Source of the DNA: Dyadobacter sp. CY312
GTDB taxonomy: Bacteria; Bacteroidota; Bacteroidia; Cytophagales; Spirosomataceae
Direction of reading: 5' to 3'
NCBI RefSeq assembly: GCF_021390535.1
Contig: NZ_JAJUXG010000003.1
Span: 186,001-250,000 of the forward strand
Length of the DNA stretch: 64,000 nucleotides
A model generated the notes under the pieces. The model saw only the letters and a list, made by a program, of their open reading frames with translations, was not told the DNA's origin and ran no database searches. The position numbers and the translations under genes were made by a program. Positions 18,612-27,332 of this stretch are shown here, in pieces. Positions within the stretch are counted from its first letter, which is position 1, and each line of letters opens with the position of its first letter.

Positions 18612-19148
18612 TTATAATCTGGTACGGAGTTCCTGAATGGTTCGGTAGAGCAGGTTGGCAACGGCTTGCCGGGAGATGGACATGAGCTGGGCAATCGACT
18701 CGTTGTCCAGATTTTCGAAGAAACGAAGGTAGATGATTTCCTGCTGACGCTTGGTGAGCAATGTGAGTTGCTGTTTGAGAACAAGTAACATTTCTTCGTT
18801 GGTCTCGACCTCTATGATCTGCTGTTCGATTGAACTTTCACCAATGTTTTCAGCTTCAAAATTCAGATCGTCTTCATCCGTCATCCAGTTTTGTTTGAGA
18901 CTCTCCCGGTGAATTTTACGACGAAGGGATTTCAATAAATAAAATTTCACGAAATCGGTATCCCCAATGGTTTCACGCTTCGTCCATAGCTCTAAAAATA
19001 AATCCTGAATACAGTCCTTCACAAATTCACGATTCCTGGAAAATTTAATTCCATAGGTAAATAGGCTCCGGTAATAGTGACGGGCAATTTGTCCAAAAGC
19101 AAGATCATCTCCGGCACGAAAAGCGTTCCATAGCTCAGAATCGTCCAT
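18612..19148 (-). CDS. ECF-type RNA polymerase sigma factor
   Basis: A 178-residue sigma-70 family protein of the ECF class, counted from the ATG at 19148 (MDDSELWNAFRAGDD); an in-frame start 21 bases upstream is possible. Region 2 is visible (AFGQIARHYYRSLF, VKDCIQDLFLELW), as is region 4 (LLTKRQQEIIYLRFFENLDN, IAQLMSISRQAVANLLYRT). Together with fecR and the STN-bearing receptor it makes a cell-surface signalling triad: ligand at the receptor releases the sigma factor, which transcribes the receptor and possibly the downstream sugar dehydrogenase and isomerase-like genes (the last step is inference). Confidence 0.93.
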   Translation of the reverse strand: MDDSELWNAFRAGDDLAFGQIARHYYRSLFTYGIKFSRNREFVKDCIQDLFLELWTKRETIGDTDFVKFYLLKSLRRKIHRESLKQNWMTDEDDLNFEAENIGESSIEQQIIEVETNEEMLLVLKQQLTLLTKRQQEIIYLRFFENLDNESIAQLMSISRQAVANLLYRTIQELRTRL

Positions 19149-19494
19149 GTTCGGTGCAGAGTGAGGCAATATTTAAGATTTGAACTATCACAAAATTGAG
19201 ATAAAGGGTACAATCCTACGATATTTTATAAAAAATTGCAATATAATATTACTCCGATCAACAAACGCCAAAGGATGTTGGTACCATTGGAATCAAAATA
19301 AAAGAAGCTTTTAACACGATTAGGTACGATAAAACCGCCTGATGTGTGGCTGCGATTGAAAGCATGACAAACAAAAATGCCTCGAACATGCAAAGCTGCA
19401 CATCCGAGGCATAAAGGGTTTTATAGGTTTAAATCAAAAAATATCAATTCCCGGATTTCGGAAATTCAGAAAAACGGAATTTTGTATAAAGTAT
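19149..19494. other. Intergenic region upstream of the sigma factor
   Basis: This 346-bp stretch is AT-rich and holds no credible gene. It carries the likely promoter region of the sigma gene on the minus strand (no box matched well enough to annotate) and a hairpin at 19377-19412 belonging to the ankyrin gene. Confidence 0.6.
19377..19412 (-). terminator. Terminator after the ankyrin lipoprotein gene
   Basis: Eight-base arms ATGCCTCG and CGAGGCAT enclose a 20-base loop and are followed on the minus strand by TTTTTGTTTG, about 83 bp after the ankyrin gene stop. Confidence 0.6.
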
Positions 19495-20175
19495 TTATTT
19501 CGCCTTCATCTTTTCCAACACCTTCACAATCCCATTGTAATTCCTCGATTTGGCATGTTCCAAAGCGGTCACGCCATCCTTATCCGGAATACTGATATCA
19601 CATCCGGCATCAGCCAGAATCTGAACAATCTCAACATATTTGGCGCTACCGTTTCCCAGGACAACCGCTTCCATCAGCGCAGTCCAGCCTAGTCGGTTTA
19701 CGTGATCTATCGGAAAATCTTTGGTGTTGGACAGCATTTTCACAACATCCACATGGCCTCTTTCGCAGGCAGGAATTAAAGCAGTTCCGTTGTAGCGGTT
19801 GAAAATATCAAAACGAGCTCCTTTGGTCAGGAAGAGTTTCACAAGTTCTGTGAGGCCGGATGCTCCTGCGAGTAGAAACGGGCTATCTTGTCTGTTGTCC
19901 TGTTGGTTCACATCAGCCTTATAATCAGTCAATAGCCTTGCCATTTTCAAATCATTGGCTTCGGTTGAAATCAGCAATAGAGACTTGCCATTCTGATCTT
20001 TCGAATTGACATCCACCCCCCTTTTCAGTTCGGTTTCAACCAAATCATATTTCCCATTTTTCACCGCTTCAATGATTGAAGTTTGTGTTTGTTCAATAGG
20101 TGTATTGTCCATATCACTCGCAGTAGAGCAAGAGCTCAGAAAAAGTATTGGGAGAAGTAAGAGGGTGTTTTTCAT
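19495..20175 (-). CDS. Ankyrin-repeat lipoprotein
   Basis: A 226-residue protein with a lipoprotein signal (LLLLPILFLSSC, lipidated Cys at residue 16) followed by about five ankyrin repeats spanning residues 35-220. Repeat signatures include DVNSKDQNGKSLLLISTEAN, ADVNQQDNRQDSPFLLAGAS, GTALIPACERGHVDVVKML and ISIPDKDGVTALEHAKSRNY. Ankyrin lipoproteins are periplasmic or outer-membrane proteins that bind protein partners; some protect against oxidants or toxins, but nothing here specifies the role. It lies alone, flanked by a hairpin downstream. Confidence 0.88.
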   Translation of the reverse strand: MKNTLLLLPILFLSSCSTASDMDNTPIEQTQTSIIEAVKNGKYDLVETELKRGVDVNSKDQNGKSLLLISTEANDLKMARLLTDYKADVNQQDNRQDSPFLLAGASGLTELVKLFLTKGARFDIFNRYNGTALIPACERGHVDVVKMLSNTKDFPIDHVNRLGWTALMEAVVLGNGSAKYVEIVQILADAGCDISIPDKDGVTALEHAKSRNYNGIVKVLEKMKAK

Positions 20176-20240
20176 AAGTTTTTTATGGGGTGAAAAGTGA
20201 GATGTGGCGGTACTTTTTACGTCTTACTTCTCAAATAAAG

Positions 20241-21566
20241 CTAGTAAACAACCTTCCCGCCATGAATCAGCGACTTAACGGGCGATACTCTGGAAACCGC
20301 TTCCGCTGAGCAACTTGCATCAATCAAAACCATATCAGCCTTGTCCCCAACTTTCGGCCAGCTCTGGTTTCCTTTGTCGTCAAGTGGAAGTACGTTATGT
20401 GTAGCCAGCTTTAATATTCTTGAAAGGTCGAATTCTGTACGGTAACCATATAACTGAGCTGCCAGATTGGCTTTTTGCAAAACGCTTCCGGTTCCGAAGG
20501 TGCTCCACCAGTCTACAATGGAATCGTTCCCTGTCACAACATCTACCCCGTGTTTGTACAAAACAGGAATTGGCATGATGGTTCCGCCGAACGGGATCGT
20601 TGAGGCGATTCCCACTTTCGCGTTCGCTAATTTTTCGGCCATTTCCTCCGTTTTTGCTTTATCCAGCTGAGCCAGCGCAAAGCTGTGGCTAACAAACGTT
20701 TTACCTTTCAATTCAGGATTTTCATTCACTTTGTCAATCAGATAATTGATCGTTTTCAAACCCGATTCACCGCTTTCATGCAGGTGAATGTCAATTCCTT
20801 TGTTGTGGTCAACGGCAAGCTGCACGATAAAATCCATGTGTTTTTCTATGGATCCGTCAATATTCGTAGGGTCCAGTCCTCCTATGAAATCAATGTCCAT
20901 CTGTGCCGCCTCTTTCATTAACGGCTCAGTTTTGGTGTAATAGATCCCATGCTGCGGAAACGCAACCAGTTCAGCCTGAAACGAATCTTTTTTGTTTTCC
21001 AGCGCCTTTTGCAGGTTTTTCAACGAATTCAGTCCTGAAGTTGGATCAATGTTGACGTGGGATCTGGCGTAGTTTGTTCCATGTGATTGCAACAGTTCAA
21101 TCAACTTTTCGCTGCGGGAAACCGAGGTTTTAAGCAATTCGGGAATAATTTCCTGTTCATAGGCAATCATATCCTTCACCGTTTTATGTTTCGGTGATTT
21201 TGCTTTCCAGGGCAGTCCGTAAAAAGTTTTGTCGAGGTGAATGTGCATATCCCTGAACGCGGGCAATAGCAGCAAACCTTTTGCATCAATTGCTTTCGCG
21301 GCAGTATTATTGGGAAGAATGGCTTTTATTTTCCCATCAAGAACCTCAATAGTAAACAGTTCTGTTTTTGTTTGAACCGCATTTCCTTCTCCATCATATT
21401 CAAAACCTGTTTCCAGCCTTACATTTTTCAAGGTCAAAGATTTAGCTGCGAATTGAGGCTGTTCGGCAGCAATAGACTCCGATGCCTTCAGAATACCTGC
21501 ACCAGCAGCCAGCAGCATGGATGAGTTTTTAATAAAGTCTTTTCGGGAAATTGATCGTGGTTCCAT
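20241..21566 (-). CDS. Amidohydrolase family protein (cytosine-deaminase-like), exported
   Basis: A 441-residue metal-dependent hydrolase. The start was set at the ATG at 21566 (MEPRSISRKDF), because the longer frame adds a non-conserved hydrophobic leader. The N-terminus looks like a Tat-type signal (SRKDFIKNSSMLLAAGAGIL). Metal-ligand motifs visible are the DMHIHLDKTF block (H108, H110), IHLHESGESG, VSHSFALAQL and VTGNDSIVDWW, and the N- and C-terminal composite beta-sandwich ends in PVKSLIHGGKVVY. This pattern is close to the CodA-like amidohydrolase/deaminase group, so it may deaminate or hydrolyse a cyclic imidic compound. A periplasmic location would be unusual for cytosine deaminase itself. 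The adjacent divergently regulated AraC gene may control it. Confidence 0.85.
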   Translation of the reverse strand: MEPRSISRKDFIKNSSMLLAAGAGILKASESIAAEQPQFAAKSLTLKNVRLETGFEYDGEGNAVQTKTELFTIEVLDGKIKAILPNNTAAKAIDAKGLLLLPAFRDMHIHLDKTFYGLPWKAKSPKHKTVKDMIAYEQEIIPELLKTSVSRSEKLIELLQSHGTNYARSHVNIDPTSGLNSLKNLQKALENKKDSFQAELVAFPQHGIYYTKTEPLMKEAAQMDIDFIGGLDPTNIDGSIEKHMDFIVQLAVDHNKGIDIHLHESGESGLKTINYLIDKVNENPELKGKTFVSHSFALAQLDKAKTEEMAEKLANAKVGIASTIPFGGTIMPIPVLYKHGVDVVTGNDSIVDWWSTFGTGSVLQKANLAAQLYGYRTEFDLSRILKLATHNVLPLDDKGNQSWPKVGDKADMVLIDASCSAEAVSRVSPVKSLIHGGKVVY

Positions 21567-21690
21567 GAATTGTAGTTTTATACAAAAGTAAATATCCCAA
21601 AGGCGAAAGAATGGTAACATTCATACCAAAACTTGTACCATTTATAACAATACATGATTTTCAAAAGTTTTTTTGCTAAAAATCTGAACG

Positions 21691-22551
21691 TTACAACTTC
21701 TCTCTGAATTCTCTTGGAGCCATTCCGGTCTGGCTTTTAAAGAATCTGGAAAAATATGCCAGATCATAAAATCCGAGGTTGTAAGAAATTTCCTTGATGG
21801 TATTTCTGGACGTAAGTTGTCTCTTTGCTTCAAGAATAAGCCGGTTGTGGATCAGTGAAGTTGCAGATGCATGAAAATGCCTTTTACAGAGAATGTTCAG
21901 ATAGTTTGCAGAAACATTCAGCTTTTCGGCATAAAACGAGACCGATTTCTGTTCCTTGTAATGCAAATTAATGAACGCATTGTATTGCAGAAGAACAGGT
22001 TTTGACCGATAAATTTTCAGGTCGTCAAATGTCCGCTCTACCTCCCGGCTCACCATTTGCGCGATGATCCTGCACCTTGCACTAACGATCTCCCAAAGAA
22101 TGGTTTCCGACCGAAGTTCGGTATCTACCGACTGAAATTCGTACAACAGTTTTTGAAATATCTGAGTATCCAGTTCCAGAACCGGATGATTTTGATAATG
22201 AACCAGATCATACCTCAGCGCATGTGCAAAAGTTTCGAAAACAGGCCGGCTCACCATAATCTGATGTGCCAGTGTATCTTCTCCCAACTTCCATGAATGA
22301 ACCTGACCAGGAAATAACAGGTGAATCTGATTTGCCCGCACCTTATGGTCAACAAAATCAATGCTGTGTACACCACTGCCACGCTCAAAAAGCTGGAATA
22401 AAAAAAAGTCGTGTTTGTGCGGTTTGTCAATATAACGCGGACCCAGAATTTCATGAAACTGAATACTCCCATCGACATGCAGGTCAATCTGGAATTCCGT
22501 AATGCCGAGTGTAGGTATGTGGTCAGTCGCTTTCACGCTTGAATTTACCAT
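21691..22551 (-). CDS. AraC-family transcriptional regulator
   Basis: A 286-residue regulator. The first ~150 residues form a cupin-like sensing domain (KPHKHDFFLFQLFERGSGVH, LLFPGQVHSWKL). The C-terminal ~100 residues hold the two helix-turn-helix motifs of the AraC family (VSFYAEKLNVSANYLNILCK, and IKEISYNLGFYDLAYFSRFF followed by GMAPREFR). It is 125 bp upstream of the amidohydrolase on the same strand and may regulate it; ligand unknown. Confidence 0.93.
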   Translation of the reverse strand: MVNSSVKATDHIPTLGITEFQIDLHVDGSIQFHEILGPRYIDKPHKHDFFLFQLFERGSGVHSIDFVDHKVRANQIHLLFPGQVHSWKLGEDTLAHQIMVSRPVFETFAHALRYDLVHYQNHPVLELDTQIFQKLLYEFQSVDTELRSETILWEIVSARCRIIAQMVSREVERTFDDLKIYRSKPVLLQYNAFINLHYKEQKSVSFYAEKLNVSANYLNILCKRHFHASATSLIHNRLILEAKRQLTSRNTIKEISYNLGFYDLAYFSRFFKSQTGMAPREFREKL

Positions 22552-22635
22552 GATGGAATTGAAATTTTAAATACCTGATCAGCATTTTAAGGAAAATCAC
22601 CCACTTTCCCAGTGTTACAAATCCCCAAAACACCA

Positions 22636-24378
22636 CTATCTCCTCTCACCCACCTGCTGCCTCCACATCGAATAATACAATCCTTTTTGTTCAAGTAATT
22701 CTTCGTGTGAACCGGTTTCGGAAATAACTCCCTTTTCGAGTACATAAATAACATCTGCATGCATGATGGTCGACAAGCGGTGGGCTATCAGGATGGTCAT
22801 TTGCTGCCTGTTGCCAGATATCCCCCTGATGGTGTCGGTAATATCCTCTTCGGTAAGTGAATCAAGTGCTGAGGTGGCTTCGTCGAAAATGAGCAACTGT
22901 GGCTGGCGCAGCAAAGCTCTTGCAATAGACAAACGCTGTTTTTCTCCGCCCGAAAGTTTCATCCCGCTTTCTCCGAGCACGGTATTAATTCCGTGCGACG
23001 CTTTGGCTATAAGTGTAGTTGCAGATGCCCGCTCCAAAGCTTCGGCAATTTCCTGGTCCGTTGCAGCAGGATTCACAAAAAGCAGATTGTCTTTAATGGA
23101 GCCTGCATATAGCTGCGTATCCTGCGTCACAAATCCGATTTGTCTCCTCAATGGATTGTATCGTATTTGGGTAGAACTCACTTCATTGAAATAAATATCT
23201 CCCTGCACAGGCACATACAAACCCACAAGCAATTTCACCAGAGTGGATTTTCCCGAACCCGACGGCCCAACAAAAGCGATGGTTTGTCCCGCCTTAATAC
23301 TGAATGAAATATTATCAATAGCATTGTACCCGGCTGTTTTATGACGGAACACAACCTGCTCAAACCGCAGACTTTCCAGTTTACCAAGTTGTATAGAGTT
23401 TTCCGGTCGTTGCTCCACTGGCCGGTTCATCAGCCTGTCAAAACTGGTTAACGATGCATCTGCTTCGCGGTACAGAATGATCATATTGCCCAGATCCTGC
23501 AAGGGTGTAAAAATGGCTGTGGAAATAAACTGCATGGCGATCAGTTCACCCGTACTAAGCACTTCACGAAAAATCAACCACAACAAAATGAAAAGAATGG
23601 ATTGTTTCAACAGACTAAGCAAATTTCCCTGCAAAAATGAAAGCATACTTACTTTGCGTGCTTTTAGCATTTCTAGGTCGAATATTTTCAGGGTCAGTTC
23701 ATTGAGCCGTCTGATCTCCGCAAAGGTTAAACCCAGACTTTTCACCAGTTCTATATTCCTCAGACTTTCCGTTATAACTCCGGCCTGGCTTTCAGTCTGT
23801 CTGTTGATCGACTTTTGAATGCCCTTAATCTTTTTAGAAACCAATCCGGTAAGAGAACCAAGCAGCAACACTCCGACAAAAAAGACGGGTACCAGCAACC
23901 AGTTTTTGTTGATGCTATACCACAAAAGAAAACCCACACCCACCAACGATGAAAACAGCACGTTGATAAACGAATTGATAAAACGTTCCGCGTCGGTCTT
24001 CACCTTTTGAAGAACCGACAATGTGGAGCCGCTCCTGCTCTCTTCAAATTCCTGAAAAGACAACCTCAGCGTTTGTTTTAGACCGTCATTGAAGATATTC
24101 ATCCCGAAACGAGCAACCGCTTTTCTGGTAATGTAATCCTGTCCGGCCTTTGCAGACCTGGCCAATATGGCAATACCCAACGCTAAAAACAACCACAGCA
24201 AAACCTCTCTGATCATTTCATTTTCAGACAGATTCGATTTATTGGTGGCGTACTGATCAATGATTTTACCAAAGATAATCGGGTCAATCAGCGTTAACAG
24301 CTGCGCCGAACCTGCCAGCAGCAAAGCACAAAAAATGAGTACGCGATGCGGCTTCAAGTACTTCCATAATATTTTCAT
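22636..24378 (-). CDS. ABC transporter with fused permease and ATPase (exporter type)
   Basis: A 580-residue half-transporter. Six membrane helices fill residues about 15-300 (ABC_membrane fold), followed by the nucleotide-binding domain with Walker A GPSGSGKSTL near 370, Q-loop GFVTQDTQLY, signature LSGGEKQRLSIARALL near 472, Walker B LLIFDEATSALD near 494 and the IAHRLSTI switch. It works as a homodimer or pairs with another half-transporter. It belongs to the MsbA/LmrA-like multidrug and lipid exporter group, and the cargo cannot be inferred. No accessory gene lies beside it. Confidence 0.93.
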   Translation of the reverse strand: MKILWKYLKPHRVLIFCALLLAGSAQLLTLIDPIIFGKIIDQYATNKSNLSENEMIREVLLWLFLALGIAILARSAKAGQDYITRKAVARFGMNIFNDGLKQTLRLSFQEFEESRSGSTLSVLQKVKTDAERFINSFINVLFSSLVGVGFLLWYSINKNWLLVPVFFVGVLLLGSLTGLVSKKIKGIQKSINRQTESQAGVITESLRNIELVKSLGLTFAEIRRLNELTLKIFDLEMLKARKVSMLSFLQGNLLSLLKQSILFILLWLIFREVLSTGELIAMQFISTAIFTPLQDLGNMIILYREADASLTSFDRLMNRPVEQRPENSIQLGKLESLRFEQVVFRHKTAGYNAIDNISFSIKAGQTIAFVGPSGSGKSTLVKLLVGLYVPVQGDIYFNEVSSTQIRYNPLRRQIGFVTQDTQLYAGSIKDNLLFVNPAATDQEIAEALERASATTLIAKASHGINTVLGESGMKLSGGEKQRLSIARALLRQPQLLIFDEATSALDSLTEEDITDTIRGISGNRQQMTILIAHRLSTIMHADVIYVLEKGVISETGSHEELLEQKGLYYSMWRQQVGERR

Positions 24379-24630
24379 ACACGCTATATGTTCACATTAA
24401 ATCAAAAATTGCAACTCCAATTAAACTAAAAGCACGACCGCAATTTTACGTTTCTATAAAACTTCCTCCAAACCATTAAGATCCTTACACTAAAACAAGA
24501 CCAGAAACAGCGGACTTTTCCTGCCCAGACTCAAACCATGAAAGAAGTTCTCCGATTTTGACGCAATCATGAGTAAAAAAGCACGGATCCGGCATTAACT
24601 TGGCAACAAGATCATTTAACCAAACAGGCT

Positions 24631-25719
24631 ATGCAAATAGAAAGGCGCGATTTCCTATCCACATTGACCCTGGCCGGAGCGGCCACTTTGTTTTCAGGCA
24701 ACTCTTTGTTGGCGGCAATATCTCCGAAAAAAGAGAAACTGGGTATTGCATTGGTCGGTCTGGGTTATTACAGTACCGATTTGCTGGCACCGGCGCTCCA
24801 ACTGACAGAAAAATGCTACCTCGCAGGAATCGTAACAGGCACGCCGGCCAAGGTCGAAACCTGGAAAAAGAAGTACAACATTCCTGATAAAAATATCTAC
24901 AACTATCAGAACTTCGACCAGATCGCTAACAATCCGGACATTGACATCGTGTATGTGGTGCTGCCACCTTCCATGCACCGCGAATTTGTGGTGAGAGCTG
25001 CGAAAGCCGGTAAACATGTGTTTTGTGAAAAACCAATGGCTCCTTCCGTTGCCGACTGTGAAGCGATGATCAGTGCGTGCAAAAGCAACAAAGTGAAACT
25101 GGCGATTGGCTACCGTTGCCAGCACGATCCCAACATACAGGCATTTATGCAGGTGGCGAAGGAAAAGAAATTTGGCAAGATCAAGATGGTGAACAGTGCT
25201 GCCGGTTATGTGGATGGCCGCACAGACCATTGGAAACAAAATAAAAAACTGGGGGGCGGTGTAATGGGCGACATGGGTGTTTATGCACTGCAAGGTGCCC
25301 GACTTGCCACGGGTGAGGAGCCAATCAGTGTCATTGCGCAAGCTTCTACAACCAGACCGGAGATATATAAGGAGGTGGAAGAAACGATGATGTTTATGCT
25401 CGATTTCCCAAGTGGTGCACGAGCGGCATGTCAGACGAGCTTTGGTATCAATATGAACCACTTGCAAGTGAATTACGAAAAGGGCTGGTTAAAAATGGAA
25501 CCTCAGTCCGCTTACAGTGGTAACAAGGGAAGCATGTCGGACGGTACCATCATCAATGTTCCTTTAAAAAGCCAGCAGGCAAAACAAATGGACGAAGATT
25601 GCGCGGCGATTATTAACAACACCCAACTCATAGCCCCAGGTGAAGAAGGTCTTCGCGATATCAGGGTTGTGGAGGCAATTTACAAGTCCGTAGCGAGTGG
25701 AAAGAGCGTTAAGATTTGA
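24631..25719 (+). CDS. Gfo/Idh/MocA family oxidoreductase, Tat-exported
   Basis: A 362-residue NAD(P)-dependent oxidoreductase. The N-terminus carries a Tat motif (ERRDFLSTLTLAG) and hydrophobic stretch ending near SLLAA. A Rossmann fold follows (LGIALVGLGYYSTDLLAPAL), with the family EKP motif (HVFCEKPMAPS) and the C-terminal alpha/beta sugar-binding domain (GGGVMGDMGVYALQGARL). Glucose-fructose oxidoreductase-like members use tightly bound NADP in the periplasm. The substrate is probably a sugar or inositol. The gene sits alone, divergent from the ABC exporter. Confidence 0.9.
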   Translation: MQIERRDFLSTLTLAGAATLFSGNSLLAAISPKKEKLGIALVGLGYYSTDLLAPALQLTEKCYLAGIVTGTPAKVETWKKKYNIPDKNIYNYQNFDQIANNPDIDIVYVVLPPSMHREFVVRAAKAGKHVFCEKPMAPSVADCEAMISACKSNKVKLAIGYRCQHDPNIQAFMQVAKEKKFGKIKMVNSAAGYVDGRTDHWKQNKKLGGGVMGDMGVYALQGARLATGEEPISVIAQASTTRPEIYKEVEETMMFMLDFPSGARAACQTSFGINMNHLQVNYEKGWLKMEPQSAYSGNKGSMSDGTIINVPLKSQQAKQMDEDCAAIINNTQLIAPGEEGLRDIRVVEAIYKSVASGKSVKI

Positions 25720-25783
25720 CAGGAGTTAGGCTAAACATAGCTCACTTGTCGGATTAATAGCTCATCTTGTGCGAAAAGAGCAA

Positions 25784-27247
25784 ATGTCAATACATGTCAC
25801 CCGGAAAGATATTGTTTTCCAACCCGATTCAAGTAGAGTCATTGCAAGATTTTTATACAGCAGCGAAGAGAGAAGCAAACAACTCATTACGCTGATTCTT
25901 AATCTGTCCGAAAAAGAACAAAAACAGGAACTGAGCAACGTGTTGCGCAAGTATGTCAAAAGGCACAGGAGTATTTCTAAGATATTTGAGAAACATTTTC
26001 ATAGATTGATACCGGTATTCCAGAGTATGGGAATTAATTCTCAGACTCTGGAAACCTCTCAAAAGCTACTGATCGGCACTTACTTTACGCTGGAATATTC
26101 GATCGAGGCAGCTGCGTTTTTTAATCCATCCATTGTTGAAGATCCCGATCAAACCCGTGTTGGGCCTGGTGAGAAAAGAGTTATTCTGAGTTTCAGAGCA
26201 ACCGGAGAAGGACATATTTCGTCCATCGTATTCAGGTCAGCTATTATTGACCAAAACAACCTCATCAGTGTGGAACCTCCCGGCAGAATGCTGGATGCAC
26301 CAGAGCATGTTCGTAATCACATTTATAAGAAAAGATCATTCCTGGCCAAATTAGGCGAAATGCATAATCTGGATAACAAGGCGTATCCGGTAATTCAGCA
26401 AAAACTCACTGAAACTTTTACCTATGAAGAACTAAAACGTTATGTGGACGAAACCAGAAGGCTGATCGAAATCGATGAGCCAAGTAAGATTTTCCTGAAA
26501 GAAATAATGTGGCTTGCCTCCTCGCACTATGAAATGGACTTTTCTCTTGATACGGATATTTCAGAACGGGTGATTTTCCCCATCGCCGATACAGAGAAAA
26601 AGGGTATTGAAGATGCAAGGTTTGTGAAGTTTAGCGAAGATGAAAAAGAGCCGATTTACTATGCAACCTACACGGCTTATGACGGAACATCCATCCTGCC
26701 AAAAATTTTAAAAACAAAGGATTTTTACCATTTCAAAGTTCTCCCCATTCACGGAGAGATTGCCCAGAACAAAGGAATGGCTCTCTTTCCAAGAAAAATC
26801 AAGGGTAAATATGCCATGCTTTGCCGGATCGACGGTGTCAACAATTACATCTCTTTTTCCGACAATATCAGTATCTGGCAGGAAGCGGTGATGATACAGT
26901 CGCCCAAATATCCCTGGGAATTTGTACAGATCGGCAACTGCGGATCGCCCATGGAAACAGAAGCAGGCTGGCTAGTGCTCACGCATGGCGTCGGGCCCAT
27001 GCGAGAATATGTACTGGGTGCATCACTTTTTGAGCTCGATAATCCTCAGAATGAAATAGGAAGACTTAGTCAGCCACTGCTGATCCCGAATCGGAAAGAA
27101 AGAGAAGGTTATGTGCCCAACGTGGTGTATTCCTGCGGCGCGCTCATCCACAACGAGAGCCTCATTATTCCTTACGCCATGTCCGATTATGCTTCAAGTT
27201 ATGCCGTAGTGGATTTAAAAGAACTGCTCACAGAGCTACAAAAATAA
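25784..27247 (+). CDS. GH130-family mannoside phosphorylase/hydrolase-like protein
   Basis: A 487-residue cytoplasmic protein; the ATG at 25784 (MSIHVTRKDIVF) was preferred over the GTG at 25769. Five-bladed propeller features of GH130 are visible: FPIADTEKKGIEDARFVKF near residue 275, KDFYHFKVLP, GMALFPRKIKGKYAMLCRID, and ETEAGWLVLTHGVG. GH130 enzymes act on beta-1,2- or beta-1,4-mannosidic bonds by phosphorolysis or hydrolysis. It lies tail-to-tail with two GT4 genes, an association that suggests turnover and synthesis of the same mannose-containing glycan (inference). Substrate linkage is not determinable here. Confidence 0.9.
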   Translation: MSIHVTRKDIVFQPDSSRVIARFLYSSEERSKQLITLILNLSEKEQKQELSNVLRKYVKRHRSISKIFEKHFHRLIPVFQSMGINSQTLETSQKLLIGTYFTLEYSIEAAAFFNPSIVEDPDQTRVGPGEKRVILSFRATGEGHISSIVFRSAIIDQNNLISVEPPGRMLDAPEHVRNHIYKKRSFLAKLGEMHNLDNKAYPVIQQKLTETFTYEELKRYVDETRRLIEIDEPSKIFLKEIMWLASSHYEMDFSLDTDISERVIFPIADTEKKGIEDARFVKFSEDEKEPIYYATYTAYDGTSILPKILKTKDFYHFKVLPIHGEIAQNKGMALFPRKIKGKYAMLCRIDGVNNYISFSDNISIWQEAVMIQSPKYPWEFVQIGNCGSPMETEAGWLVLTHGVGPMREYVLGASLFELDNPQNEIGRLSQPLLIPNRKEREGYVPNVVYSCGALIHNESLIIPYAMSDYASSYAVVDLKELLTELQK

Positions 27248-27275
27248 CATCACGCACGTCATTCAATTTGAAATA

Positions 27276-27325
27276 AAATCAGTAAAAAGTGAGAGTTCTT
27301 TTTACTTCTCACTTTTTACTGATTT
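27276..27325. terminator. Strong bidirectional terminator
   Basis: Arms of about 20 bases pair nearly perfectly across a short loop between the convergent GH130 and GT4 genes (AAATCAGTAAAAAGTGAGAG at 27276-27295 and its near-complement ending at 27325). The arms contain the AAAAGTGAG motif that recurs in other gaps of the window. Confidence 0.75.
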
Positions 27326-27332
27326 CCAATCC

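Noticed and set aside
18503-18784. 94-codon N-terminal extension of FecR
   Set aside because: It overlaps the sigma factor gene and reads as low-complexity Ser/Pro-rich sequence; FecR proteins begin near the ATG at 18502.
24694-25467. 257-codon minus-strand frame
   Set aside because: Lies opposite the Gfo/Idh/MocA gene, is rich in His and Arg and shows no family motif; an antisense shadow.
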